This document shows positions 51,970-59,249 of a stretch of DNA of 64,000 bases, one piece after another; positions within the stretch are counted from its first letter, which is position 1, and the number at the start of each line of letters is the position of its first letter. A program made the position numbers and the translations under genes. The stretch is from JAHRAW01 sp965203265 (GTDB taxonomy: Bacteria > Pseudomonadota > Gammaproteobacteria > Arenicellales > Poriferihabitantaceae). The stretch spans positions 1 to 64,000 of the forward strand of contig CBDBBV010000002.1 of NCBI GenBank assembly GCA_965203265.1. Reading direction: 5' to 3'. Under the pieces are notes generated by a model. It ran no database searches. It saw only the letters and a program-made list of their open reading frames with translations, and had not been told where the DNA came from.

Positions 51970-53886
51970 ATGAAACATTCTCATTCTGTTTGGCCGAGCA
52001 AAATCGGCACTTCTGCTGTATTGGCCGTATTCGCGGCTTGTTCCATCCAACCGACTGCGGGGTTTTCTCAGGAATCCGATGTGGATTCCGAGGCTCCTCT
52101 CACCATCCTGATCACCGCCTCCCGCTTCGCCGAAACGGTGGACGAGACGCTGGCGCCGGTCAGCGTGATCGACCGCGAGGTCATCGAGCAACGGCAGGTT
52201 GCCACGGTGGAAGAGGCGTTGCAGGCGGTGCCGGGGATTACTTTGGCGCGTACCGGCGGGGTGGGGAATCAGACCTCGTTGTTTTTGCGCGGCACCGAGT
52301 CGAATCATGTCCTCGTGTTGATTGACGGCGTGAAGGTCGGCTCGCTCACCACCGGCCAGACGCAATTCGAGCATCTGCCGCTGGAGCAGATCGAGAAGAT
52401 CGAGGTGGTGCGCGGGCCGCGTTCGAGTTTGTACGGCTCCGAGGCCATCGGTGGAGTGGTGCAGATTTTCACCCGCCGGAGCGGAGGCGGCAGGGACGGA
52501 AAAGCGCGTCCGCGCCTCGAGTTGGCAGTGGGCAGCGACAATGCCCGCAAGGTGAATGTCGGCGTGAGCGGCGGCGGGGGCAGTAGGAATAGCGGGTGGT
52601 ACAACTTGGGCGCGTCCGCCTTTTCCACGGACGGCTACGACACCTGCCTCGCCTCGTGGTGCGCAGCCGAGCGCGACGATGACGGCTATGAGAATACCGC
52701 CATTTCCGTGCGCGGCGGCGGGGCGGCGAGCGAGCGTTTGTCCCTCGAGGGTGCTTTCCTGCAGTCCGACAGCGACACCGAATTCGACGGGTGGTTCAAC
52801 GAATCGGAACATCGAACGCGCACCGGCAGTCTCAAGGCGACTTGGGAGGCGCGCCGGGACTCGAAATGGGGGTGGTCGTTGTTGTTCGGGCGATCCGAGG
52901 ACGAACTGGAAAGTTTCGGTGGCGGCGGGGCGAGAAGCAGTTTGATCTCGACCACCCGCGAGCAGATCGATTGGCAGGGCAATTTCGAGCTGAGCGAGTC
53001 CAGCCAACTCATCGCCGGTGTGGATTACGCCAGTGACTTGGTGGTGAGCCGGCCGAGTATGTTGGTCGAGGATGAGCGCGACAACACCGGCGCGTTCGCC
53101 CTGTTGCGCACGGAATTCGGCGGCAACGATATGGAGCTGGCGCTGCGCGATGACGACAATGCGACCACGGGCAGCGTTGCCTGGGGCCGGCAAGTGGGCG
53201 CTGACGGTGGCGGGCGGATTACCGCCTCGTTCGGCACCGCCTTCAAGGAGCCGACTTTCAACGAGCTGTACGCGCCCTCGAGTTCCTTCGGCACGACCAC
53301 CTATCGCAGCAATCCCGAACTGGATCCGGAGACCTCGCGGAGCATCGATGTGGGCTATTCCCACAGCAGCAGCGGTGGGCGCGGCAAATGGGCGGTCAAT
53401 GTCTATCAGACGAAAATCCGCGACTTGATTGCCAATCGCCAATTCGGAAATATCAATCTACCGGTGAATATCGACGAGGCGCGCATAGTCGGAGTCGAGT
53501 GGAGCGGCTCGGTAAGCGTGGAGCAGTGGGATGTGGCCGCCGCCCTCACTTGGCAGGACGCGCAGGATCGCAGCACGGCGCGGCGCGGCGAATCGTTGCT
53601 GCGGCGTCCCCGGCAGATTCTCGACCTCGATGTCAGCCGGCGCATCGGTGCCCACCGCGTGGGGGCGAATGTGTACGCCAAGAGCGAGAGCGAGGATGTC
53701 GGTGGGGTCGATCTGCCCGGCTTCGCCCGAGTGGGCGTGCGCGGGGAAATGCGCGTGGCGGCGGATTGGACCCTCGGCCTGAAGATCGACAACCTGTTCG
53801 ACAAGGACTACGAGACCGTGGCCAACTATCCGCAGGACGGGCTCAACTTCATGGCCACCTTGCGCTACGCGCCGCGCGGGCGCTGA
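51970..53886 (+). CDS. btuB: TonB-dependent vitamin B12 outer-membrane receptor
   Basis: BtuB imports cobalamin across the outer membrane using TonB energy. The 638-residue product has a signal peptide (MKHSHSVWPSKIGTSAVLAV ... GFSQE), then the TonB box and plug (LTILITASRFAETVDETLAP, VPGITLARTGG, LIDGVKVG, VVRGPRSSLYGSEAIGGVVQ), a 22-strand type barrel with TFNELYAPS and NPELDPETSRS, and a C-terminal barrel strand (NFMATLRYAPRGR). The plug and the riboswitch in its leader identify it as B12-specific. ATG 51970 is preceded by GGGGGAG. btuF follows after 11 bases. Confidence 0.93.
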   Translation: MKHSHSVWPSKIGTSAVLAVFAACSIQPTAGFSQESDVDSEAPLTILITASRFAETVDETLAPVSVIDREVIEQRQVATVEEALQAVPGITLARTGGVGNQTSLFLRGTESNHVLVLIDGVKVGSLTTGQTQFEHLPLEQIEKIEVVRGPRSSLYGSEAIGGVVQIFTRRSGGGRDGKARPRLELAVGSDNARKVNVGVSGGGGSRNSGWYNLGASAFSTDGYDTCLASWCAAERDDDGYENTAISVRGGGAASERLSLEGAFLQSDSDTEFDGWFNESEHRTRTGSLKATWEARRDSKWGWSLLFGRSEDELESFGGGGARSSLISTTREQIDWQGNFELSESSQLIAGVDYASDLVVSRPSMLVEDERDNTGAFALLRTEFGGNDMELALRDDDNATTGSVAWGRQVGADGGGRITASFGTAFKEPTFNELYAPSSSFGTTTYRSNPELDPETSRSIDVGYSHSSSGGRGKWAVNVYQTKIRDLIANRQFGNINLPVNIDEARIVGVEWSGSVSVEQWDVAAALTWQDAQDRSTARRGESLLRRPRQILDLDVSRRIGAHRVGANVYAKSESEDVGGVDLPGFARVGVRGEMRVAADWTLGLKIDNLFDKDYETVANYPQDGLNFMATLRYAPRGR

Positions 53887-53897
53887 GGCGCTAGGCG

Positions 53898-54845
53898 ATG
53901 AAGCGGCGGACGGGGGCGGCGCTGGCGCTGATTGCGGCGCTGGTTGCCGCGCCCGTTTCCGTTCCGGTGTCGGCGCAGATCAGCGTCATAGACGACTTCG
54001 GGCGAACCGTTACCCTGCTGAAACCGGCGCAGCGCATACTCAGCCTGTCGCCGCACAACACCGAGAATCTGTTTTCCGCCGGTGCGGGCGACAAGATAGT
54101 CGGGGTGTCCGAGCACAGCGACTATCCGCCGCAGGCGCAGGGAATTCCCTCGGTGGGCGGCAGTTACGCTTCCATCAATTTGGAGGCGGTGATCGATCTG
54201 GCGCCGGATTTGGTGGTGGCGTGGGAAACCGCGGGCAATCGGGCGTCTCTCGGCAAGATTGCCCAGCTGGGTTTTCCGGTGTATTACTCCGAGCCGCGAA
54301 ATTTCGCCGACATCATCGAGAACATCGAGGAGCTGGCACTGCTCGCCGCCAGCGCTGAGCGGATGAATCCGCCCGCCGCCGAACTGCGCGCCGAGCTGGC
54401 GCGGCTGCGCGAGCGCTACGCCAACGAGGCCGTGCAGACGGTGTTCTATCAGATCTCGGCGACGCCGCTGATGACCTTGAACGGCGAGCACGCTCTCAGC
54501 CGCGCGCTGGAATTGTGCGGCGCGCGCAACGCCTTCGCCCACCTGCCCATCATCGCGCCGCAGGTGGGCGTGGAATCGGTGTTGCAGGCGAATCCGGACA
54601 TCATCGTCATCGGCGCGCGCGATGGTGGCGGCGGCGGCGGCGCGGCGGATGTGGCCTTGTGGCGCAAGTGGACTTCGCTGAAGGCGGTGCAGGGCGATGG
54701 TTTCGTGTTTGTCGATGCCGATTCGATGCACCGCAACACCGCCCGCATGATCCTCGGCATTGGCGAGCTGTGCGAAGGGATCGATCGGGTGCGGCGCGCG
54801 CACGATGGCGTTGGCAACTTAGCCGCGCAATCGGGGGATGAGTAG
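53898..54845 (+). CDS. btuF: Periplasmic cobalamin-binding protein
   Basis: A type III periplasmic binding protein that delivers B12 to the inner-membrane ABC transporter. The 315-residue product has a signal peptide (MKRRTGAALALIAALVAAPV ... VSAQ) and then VIDDFGRTVTLLKPAQRILS, VGVSEHSDYPPQA, INLEAVIDLAPDLVVAWETA, FYQISATPLMTLNGEHALS and LELCGARNAFA, the BtuF pattern. A glycine-rich DGGGGGGAAD stretch lies near residue 240. It follows btuB by 11 bases and so shares the riboswitch transcript. Its 3' end overlaps that of the convergent ATPase gene by 27 bp. A heme-binding homolog is possible but less likely given btuB. Confidence 0.85.
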   Translation: MKRRTGAALALIAALVAAPVSVPVSAQISVIDDFGRTVTLLKPAQRILSLSPHNTENLFSAGAGDKIVGVSEHSDYPPQAQGIPSVGGSYASINLEAVIDLAPDLVVAWETAGNRASLGKIAQLGFPVYYSEPRNFADIIENIEELALLAASAERMNPPAAELRAELARLRERYANEAVQTVFYQISATPLMTLNGEHALSRALELCGARNAFAHLPIIAPQVGVESVLQANPDIIVIGARDGGGGGGAADVALWRKWTSLKAVQGDGFVFVDADSMHRNTARMILGIGELCEGIDRVRRAHDGVGNLAAQSGDE

Positions 54846-55634
54846 CGGCACGGCGGGGTTGTCGGGATGGGGGCGGATGGATACGGCCAGATCGAATACC
54901 TCGCGGATGGCCGCCTCGGTGAACACGGCGGCGGGGGCGCCGTCCGCCACCAGCACGCCGTTTTTCAGGACGAGGACGCGATCGGCGAATTGGGTGACCA
55001 AGTTGAGGTCGTGGAGGGCGCAGATGATGCCGATTTTTTCCTCGGCGGCGAGGCGTTTCAAGACTTCCAGCAGAGTGTGGCGGTGGCTCAGATCGAGAGC
55101 GGATACCGGTTCGTCCAGCAGTAGGTAGCGTTCTTTCGCCGGTGCCGGTGCCGCCGCCGCCGCCGTTGCTGGGTTGTCCCATATCTGCGCCAGCACCCGC
55201 GCGGCCTGCACGCGCTGTTGCTCGCCGCCGGACAGGTTGGTGTAGGCGCGCTCGGCCAGCTGCGCGCAATCGCACAATTCGAGCACCTGCGCGGCCACGG
55301 CGCGGTTGTGCGCATCGCTGCTGCGGTGAGGCATCCGCCCCATCAACACCACATCGGTTACGCTGAACGGGAAATCCAGAGTGGAGCGCTGCGGCAGCAC
55401 CGCGCGGGCGCGGGCCAGTTCGTTGCGCGGCCAGTGTTGTAGGGGGCGGCGCGTCAGCTCGATATATCCGTGGGTGGGGGCGAGTTCGCCGTTCAGGCAG
55501 CGCAACAGGGTGGTTTTACCGGCGCCGTTGGGACCGACCACCATGACCACTTCGCCGGGCGCGAATTGCGCATTCACATCGCCAAGCAATTCGCGCGCGC
55601 CGATGCGCACCGAGAGGCCGCGCGCCGTCAGCAT
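54819..55634 (-). CDS. btuD: ABC transporter ATPase, cobalamin/heme type
   Basis: The 271-residue ATPase has Walker A GPNGAGKTTLLRC, the Q-loop AVLPQRS, signature NLSGGEQQRVQAAR, Walker B RYLLLDEPVSAL and switch ICALHDLNLV. An Ala/Pro-rich insertion (NPATAAAAAPAPAKE) sits before Walker B. In overall pattern it resembles HmuV as much as BtuD; the B12 assignment rests on the neighbouring btuB-btuF and is inference. ATG 55634 overlaps the permease stop by 7 bases, so the two are coupled. The much longer open frame upstream is an out-of-frame shadow of the permease. Its 3' end overlaps that of btuF on the other strand. Confidence 0.8.
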   Translation of the reverse strand: MLTARGLSVRIGARELLGDVNAQFAPGEVVMVVGPNGAGKTTLLRCLNGELAPTHGYIELTRRPLQHWPRNELARARAVLPQRSTLDFPFSVTDVVLMGRMPHRSSDAHNRAVAAQVLELCDCAQLAERAYTNLSGGEQQRVQAARVLAQIWDNPATAAAAAPAPAKERYLLLDEPVSALDLSHRHTLLEVLKRLAAEEKIGIICALHDLNLVTQFADRVLVLKNGVLVADGAPAAVFTEAAIREVFDLAVSIRPHPDNPAVPLLIPRLRG

Positions 55635-56704
55635 TGGCCGAGGGCGCGGGCGCGGTTGAATCTCACCAGCAACCACAGGAAGAAGGGGCCGCCGAGAATG
55701 GCGGTGATGATGCCGATGGGGATTTCCGCCGGCGCCGCCACCACGCGCGCGACCACATCCGCCCCGACCAGCAGGGCGGCGCCGAACAGCGCCGAGGCCG
55801 GCAGCAACAGGCGGTGGTCGGGGCCGGTGAGGATTCGCATCAGGTGCGGCACCACCAAGCCGATGAAGCCGATTATGCCGCTCACGCTGACGGCAATGCC
55901 GACCACCAGCGCCACCAGCACGATCAACCGCCGTTTCACCTTTTCCATTTCGATGCCGAGGTGGGCGGCCTCGCTTTCCCCCAGCAGATTGGCGTTGAGG
56001 GCGTTGGCGTATCTCGGCAGCAGCAACAGCGCGGGCGAGATGACGGCCAGCGCCACCAGCAATTTGTTCCAGTCGGTGATGGCCAGATTGCCGAGGCTCC
56101 AGAAGATGAGATCGCGCAGTTGGGTGTCGCTGGCGATGTAGCTGAGCAGGCCGATGAGGGCGCCGGTGATGGCGTTGATGGCGATGCCCGCCAGCAGCAT
56201 GGTGGCGATGTCGGTTTTGCCGCCCACGCGCGATAGGCGGTGCACCACGAACAAACTGACGAGGCCGCCGCCGAAGGCCAGAGCCGGCAGCAGCCAGACG
56301 CCCAGATAGCGCGCCAGCCCACTGCCCAACACGATGGACAACACCGCCCCGAGCGCGGCGCCGGAGGAAACGCCGAGCAGCCCCGGATCGGCCATGGGAT
56401 TGCGAAACAAGCCCTGCATGACGGCACCGCAGATGGCCAGCCCGGCGCCGACCACGAGGCCGAGGAGTAGTCGCGGTATGCGGATTTCGGCGAGGATCAT
56501 CACCAGTTGGTCGTCCGTGCCTGCCGCCGCTACCGCCGAGCGCGGGGAGAGGATCGCCGCGAAGGCATCGGGCAGGCGCGTGGCCACCGCCCACAAGCCG
56601 CTGGAGATTACCCCGCTGGCGAGTGAACAGGCGGCTATCGCCAGAACAAGCACGGCGAGCAGGGCGAGGGTGGCGCGGCGGCGGTTGCGGGAGTAGTTGG
56701 GCAC
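55628..56704 (-). CDS. btuC: FecCD/BtuC-family ABC permease
   Basis: The 358-residue membrane protein from GTG 56704 has about ten hydrophobic segments and the family motifs RIPRLLLGLVVGAGLAICGA, MQGLFRNPMADPGLLGVSSG, the coupling-helix region with ESEAAHLGIEMEKVK, and GFIGLVVPHLMRIL. It carries B12 (or heme) through the inner membrane with the ATPase encoded just downstream. The substrate is inferred from btuB-btuF. No other start codon lies early enough to replace the GTG. About 200 bp before it (56705-56904) show no gene. Confidence 0.82.
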   Translation of the reverse strand: MPNYSRNRRRATLALLAVLVLAIAACSLASGVISSGLWAVATRLPDAFAAILSPRSAVAAAGTDDQLVMILAEIRIPRLLLGLVVGAGLAICGAVMQGLFRNPMADPGLLGVSSGAALGAVLSIVLGSGLARYLGVWLLPALAFGGGLVSLFVVHRLSRVGGKTDIATMLLAGIAINAITGALIGLLSYIASDTQLRDLIFWSLGNLAITDWNKLLVALAVISPALLLLPRYANALNANLLGESEAAHLGIEMEKVKRRLIVLVALVVGIAVSVSGIIGFIGLVVPHLMRILTGPDHRLLLPASALFGAALLVGADVVARVVAAPAEIPIGIITAILGGPFFLWLLVRFNRARALGQC

Positions 56705-56904
56705 GGGTGGATCGGTAAAACGCCGGTAGATGGTGGGTAAATGGCCGGTAAATTGCCGATTATCCCCGATTATCGCGGGTTGGCGCGCGGGAAATCACCA
56801 CAATCGCCAGAGTCGTCGGTGTCGCCGGTGTCAGGCGGATGGGATGGCGGCATCCCCGTCCCGATATTGGGCGCGGCCGGCGCCGGAGAATTCAAGATAA
56901 AAGG

Positions 56905-56989
56905 TGGTGCCGAAGGCGGGACTCGAACCCGCACGGATCGCTCCACTGCCCCCTCAAGACAGCGTGTCTACCAGTTCCACCACTTCGGC
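56905..56989 (-). tRNA. leuU: tRNA-Leu (GAG)
   Basis: On the minus strand an 85-nt cloverleaf begins GCCGAAGTGGTGGAACTGG and ends with the paired acceptor arm CTTCGGC, A and an encoded CCA. The anticodon stem CTGTC/GGCAG encloses TTGAGGG, giving anticodon GAG. A variable arm and the T-loop GGTTCGAGTCC are present. Its position after tpiA-secG matches the E. coli secG-leuU order. Confidence 0.95.
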
Positions 56990-57014
56990 AGGGTGTTGTC
57001 GCCAAGTTATCGCG

Positions 57015-57389
57015 TTATTCCGGCACCGCCGGTACATCGGATTCCTCGACCACCGAGTCCGCCGAGTCCGCATCGTCCGGCGGCGGCGGGGTATCGGCTT
57101 CGGTGGTAGCCACATCGATTACCGAATCTCCGGCGGTCAGGCTGATGGATTCGCTCTGGCGGGTATAGATGTACGCCAGCGACAAACTGATCAGGAAGAA
57201 CACCGTTACCAGCGTGGAGGTGGCGCGGCTGAGGAAATTGGCCGAGCCGCGCGCGCCGAACAGAGACTGGGAGGAGCCGCCGCCGAATGCGGCGCCCATA
57301 TCCGAGCCCTTGCCCTGTTGCAGTAGCACCAGTATGACGATGGCGAGCGCGATGATCAGTTGTATGACGAGTAGGATGTTGGTCAGCAT
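57015..57389 (-). CDS. secG: Protein translocase subunit SecG
   Basis: SecG is the small accessory subunit of SecYEG in the inner membrane and eases protein export. The 124-residue product has two membrane segments (about 4-22 and 54-73), the conserved LLQQGKGSDMGAAFGGGSSQ loop and SLFGARGSANFLSRAT. A longer acidic, Pro/Asp-rich tail (TPPPPDDADSADS) follows. The ATG overlaps the tpiA stop by 7 bases, and tRNA-Leu follows at 25 bases. Confidence 0.95.
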   Translation of the reverse strand: MLTNILLVIQLIIALAIVILVLLQQGKGSDMGAAFGGGSSQSLFGARGSANFLSRATSTLVTVFFLISLSLAYIYTRQSESISLTAGDSVIDVATTEADTPPPPDDADSADSVVEESDVPAVPE

Positions 57390-58276
57390 TGGGCAGTTAC
57401 ACGGGTTTCGGTTGATTGCGATTCAGGGGCGGCGGCTGCGGCCGCGGCGGCTTGGCAGATGGCGAGAAAATCCGCCGGATTCAAGGCGGCGCCGCCAATC
57501 AGCCCGCCGTCTATGTCGGGTTGGGCGAGCAATTCCGCCGCGTTTTGTGGCTTCATGCTACCGCCGTAGAGTATGCGGCATTGCCCGGCGGCGTGCGCGT
57601 CCCGCTCGGCGAGGCGGGCGCGGATGAATCCGTGCACTTGTTGCGCTTGAGCCGGCGTGGCGGTGGCGCCGGTGCCGATGGCCCATACCGGTTCGTAGGC
57701 GATGATCGATTCGGCGAAGGCGGCGGCGCCCCCGTCGACTGAGTCGAGTATCGCCGCCAGCTGCCTACCGACCACTTCTTCGGTGGTGCCGGCTTGCCGC
57801 TCGGCCAGCGTTTCGCCGAGGCAGACGATGGCGTTGAGGCCGGCGGTCAGGGCAGTTCGGGTTTTGCGCGCCGTCAATTCAGAGGTTTCCCCGTAGAGGG
57901 TGCGCCGTTCGGAATGGCCGATGATGACATGGCGGCAGCCGGAGTCGGCGATCATGGCGGCGGAAATCTGGCCGGTGAAGGCGCCGTTTTCGTTGGCGTC
58001 CACATCCTGCGCGCCGACGCCGATGGGGGTGTCGGCGAGGGCGTCGACCACCGGCGGGATGAGTATGTGCGGCGGGCACAGTAGGATTTCGACCTCGCCG
58101 ACATCGCCGACATCGCCGATTTGTTCAACCCCGCGCGCAATATCGGCGCACAGGGATTTTGCCATTGCGCGGTCGCCGTTCATCTTCCAGTTTCCCGCTA
58201 CCAGAGGGCGTCTTACCGGATTGTGCGAAATGGAATTCAAGATCGAAAATGATGGGTAGCGGCGCGGGGTTCGCAT
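57383..58276 (-). CDS. tpiA: Triose-phosphate isomerase
   Basis: It interconverts dihydroxyacetone phosphate and glyceraldehyde 3-phosphate in glycolysis and gluconeogenesis. Motifs: RRPLVAGNWKMNGD (catalytic Lys), VIIGHSERR (catalytic His), AYEPVWAIGTG (catalytic Glu) and ILYGGSMKPQNAAEL (phosphate loop). The C-terminus is extended by an alanine run and about 15 polar residues. The start is unclear: ATG 58276 gives 297 residues, about 25-30 more at the N-terminus than usual, while TTG 58240 gives 285. No ATG lies at the usual position, and the next ATG (in WKMN) would remove the catalytic lysine. No strong ribosome site decides. It is followed by secG with a 7-base overlap. Confidence 0.9.
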   Translation of the reverse strand: MRTPRRYPSFSILNSISHNPVRRPLVAGNWKMNGDRAMAKSLCADIARGVEQIGDVGDVGEVEILLCPPHILIPPVVDALADTPIGVGAQDVDANENGAFTGQISAAMIADSGCRHVIIGHSERRTLYGETSELTARKTRTALTAGLNAIVCLGETLAERQAGTTEEVVGRQLAAILDSVDGGAAAFAESIIAYEPVWAIGTGATATPAQAQQVHGFIRARLAERDAHAAGQCRILYGGSMKPQNAAELLAQPDIDGGLIGGAALNPADFLAICQAAAAAAAAPESQSTETRVTAQC

Positions 58277-58373
58277 TGCAATCTGCAACTCGCTCCGGCC
58301 TGTTGGAAAGGGGCCGGATGGTAACCCTTCGCACCGGCGAAAAGCAATGCGGCGGGGTGTTTGCGGGCGGCGG

Positions 58374-59237
58374 TTACAGGTCGATTTCCGTCCACAGCGG
58401 GAAATGATCCGAACCGACTGCGTCTTCGTCCACGCGACTGCCGCGCACCCGCGACGCCAGCGAATGGCTGACGAAGCAGTAGTCCAGCCGCGCCGGTTTG
58501 CCGTTGACATCGCTGGTAAAACCGGCAGCGGCGGCGGCGGGGTTGGCGGCGCACCACGCATCGACGAAGCCGCAGGGATTGGCAATGCGCCCGCCGTAGT
58601 CGCTCACCGGCCCGACCACGAGATCGTATTCGCGCGAATCCGGCTGGAAGTTGAAGTCGCCCAACAGGATGGCCTCTTGCGGCACCGTTTGCGAGCCGGC
58701 GCGATCGGCCCAGTCGAAGGCGGCCAGATCGCCGCACACCGGCGTGCCCTCGAAGGCGGCGTTGCGGTGGATGGCGAGTAGTTGTTCGACCTGCGGCAGG
58801 CGGGTGGCGGCGGATAGGTGGGTGAGATGGATGGAATACAGGCGCAACGGGCGGCCGTTGATCTCCACCATCGCCTCGAGGGCCGAGCGCTGGATGCTGA
58901 GGGGGCCGGTGCTGGCGTATTTGGGTAGGAGATGATGGCGGGCATATTGAATCGGTTGGCGGCTGAGCAACATGTTGCCGAACTGCCGCCGGGTGTTGTT
59001 TGCCGGTGAACTACCGGGTACATGCAAGTCCACGCCGCCGCCGTATACCCAGAAGTGATCGGGTAGGTGGTTGGCGATGGCTTGGGCTTGATCTTGGTGG
59101 TCGTTGCAGGGGGATACTCGTTCCACTTCCTGTAGGGCGATGATGTCGGCGCCGGTGATCTCGGCGACTATGCGGTCGAGGTCGCGGCGGTCGTCTTGGC
59201 CGAGTGTGTAGCGGATGTTGTAGGTTAGGAATTTCAT
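58374..59237 (-). CDS. Endonuclease/exonuclease/phosphatase family protein
   Basis: The 287-residue protein carries the whole set of EEP-fold motifs: FLTYNIRYTLG, IALQEVER, NTRRQFGNMLLSR, YSIHLTHLS, AILLGDFNF, LDYCFVSHSL and the C-terminal VGSDHFPLWTEI, whose Asp-His pair is catalytic. The family hydrolyses phosphodiester or phosphomonoester bonds in nucleic acids, inositol phosphates or sphingolipids. There is no signal peptide, so it is cytoplasmic. The substrate cannot be told; a nucleic-acid or small phosphodiester substrate is a reasonable guess. It lies 12 bases after the Res-like gene on the same strand, so co-expression is possible. Confidence 0.82.
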   Translation of the reverse strand: MKFLTYNIRYTLGQDDRRDLDRIVAEITGADIIALQEVERVSPCNDHQDQAQAIANHLPDHFWVYGGGVDLHVPGSSPANNTRRQFGNMLLSRQPIQYARHHLLPKYASTGPLSIQRSALEAMVEINGRPLRLYSIHLTHLSAATRLPQVEQLLAIHRNAAFEGTPVCGDLAAFDWADRAGSQTVPQEAILLGDFNFQPDSREYDLVVGPVSDYGGRIANPCGFVDAWCAANPAAAAAGFTSDVNGKPARLDYCFVSHSLASRVRGSRVDEDAVGSDHFPLWTEIDL

Positions 59238-59249
59238 TTGGGTTGTTGC

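Noticed and set aside
55635..56594. Large N-terminal domain fused to the btuD ATPase
   Set aside because: This part is out of frame with the permease gene on the same strand and is Arg/Gly-rich shadow sequence. ATPase homology starts at 55634 with the 7-bp overlap.
54819..56704. Heme uptake (HmuUV) as the function of the permease/ATPase pair
   Set aside because: The sequences fit the family, but no heme receptor or heme-degradation gene is nearby, whereas btuB, btuF and a cobalamin riboswitch are adjacent. It is kept only as an alternative.
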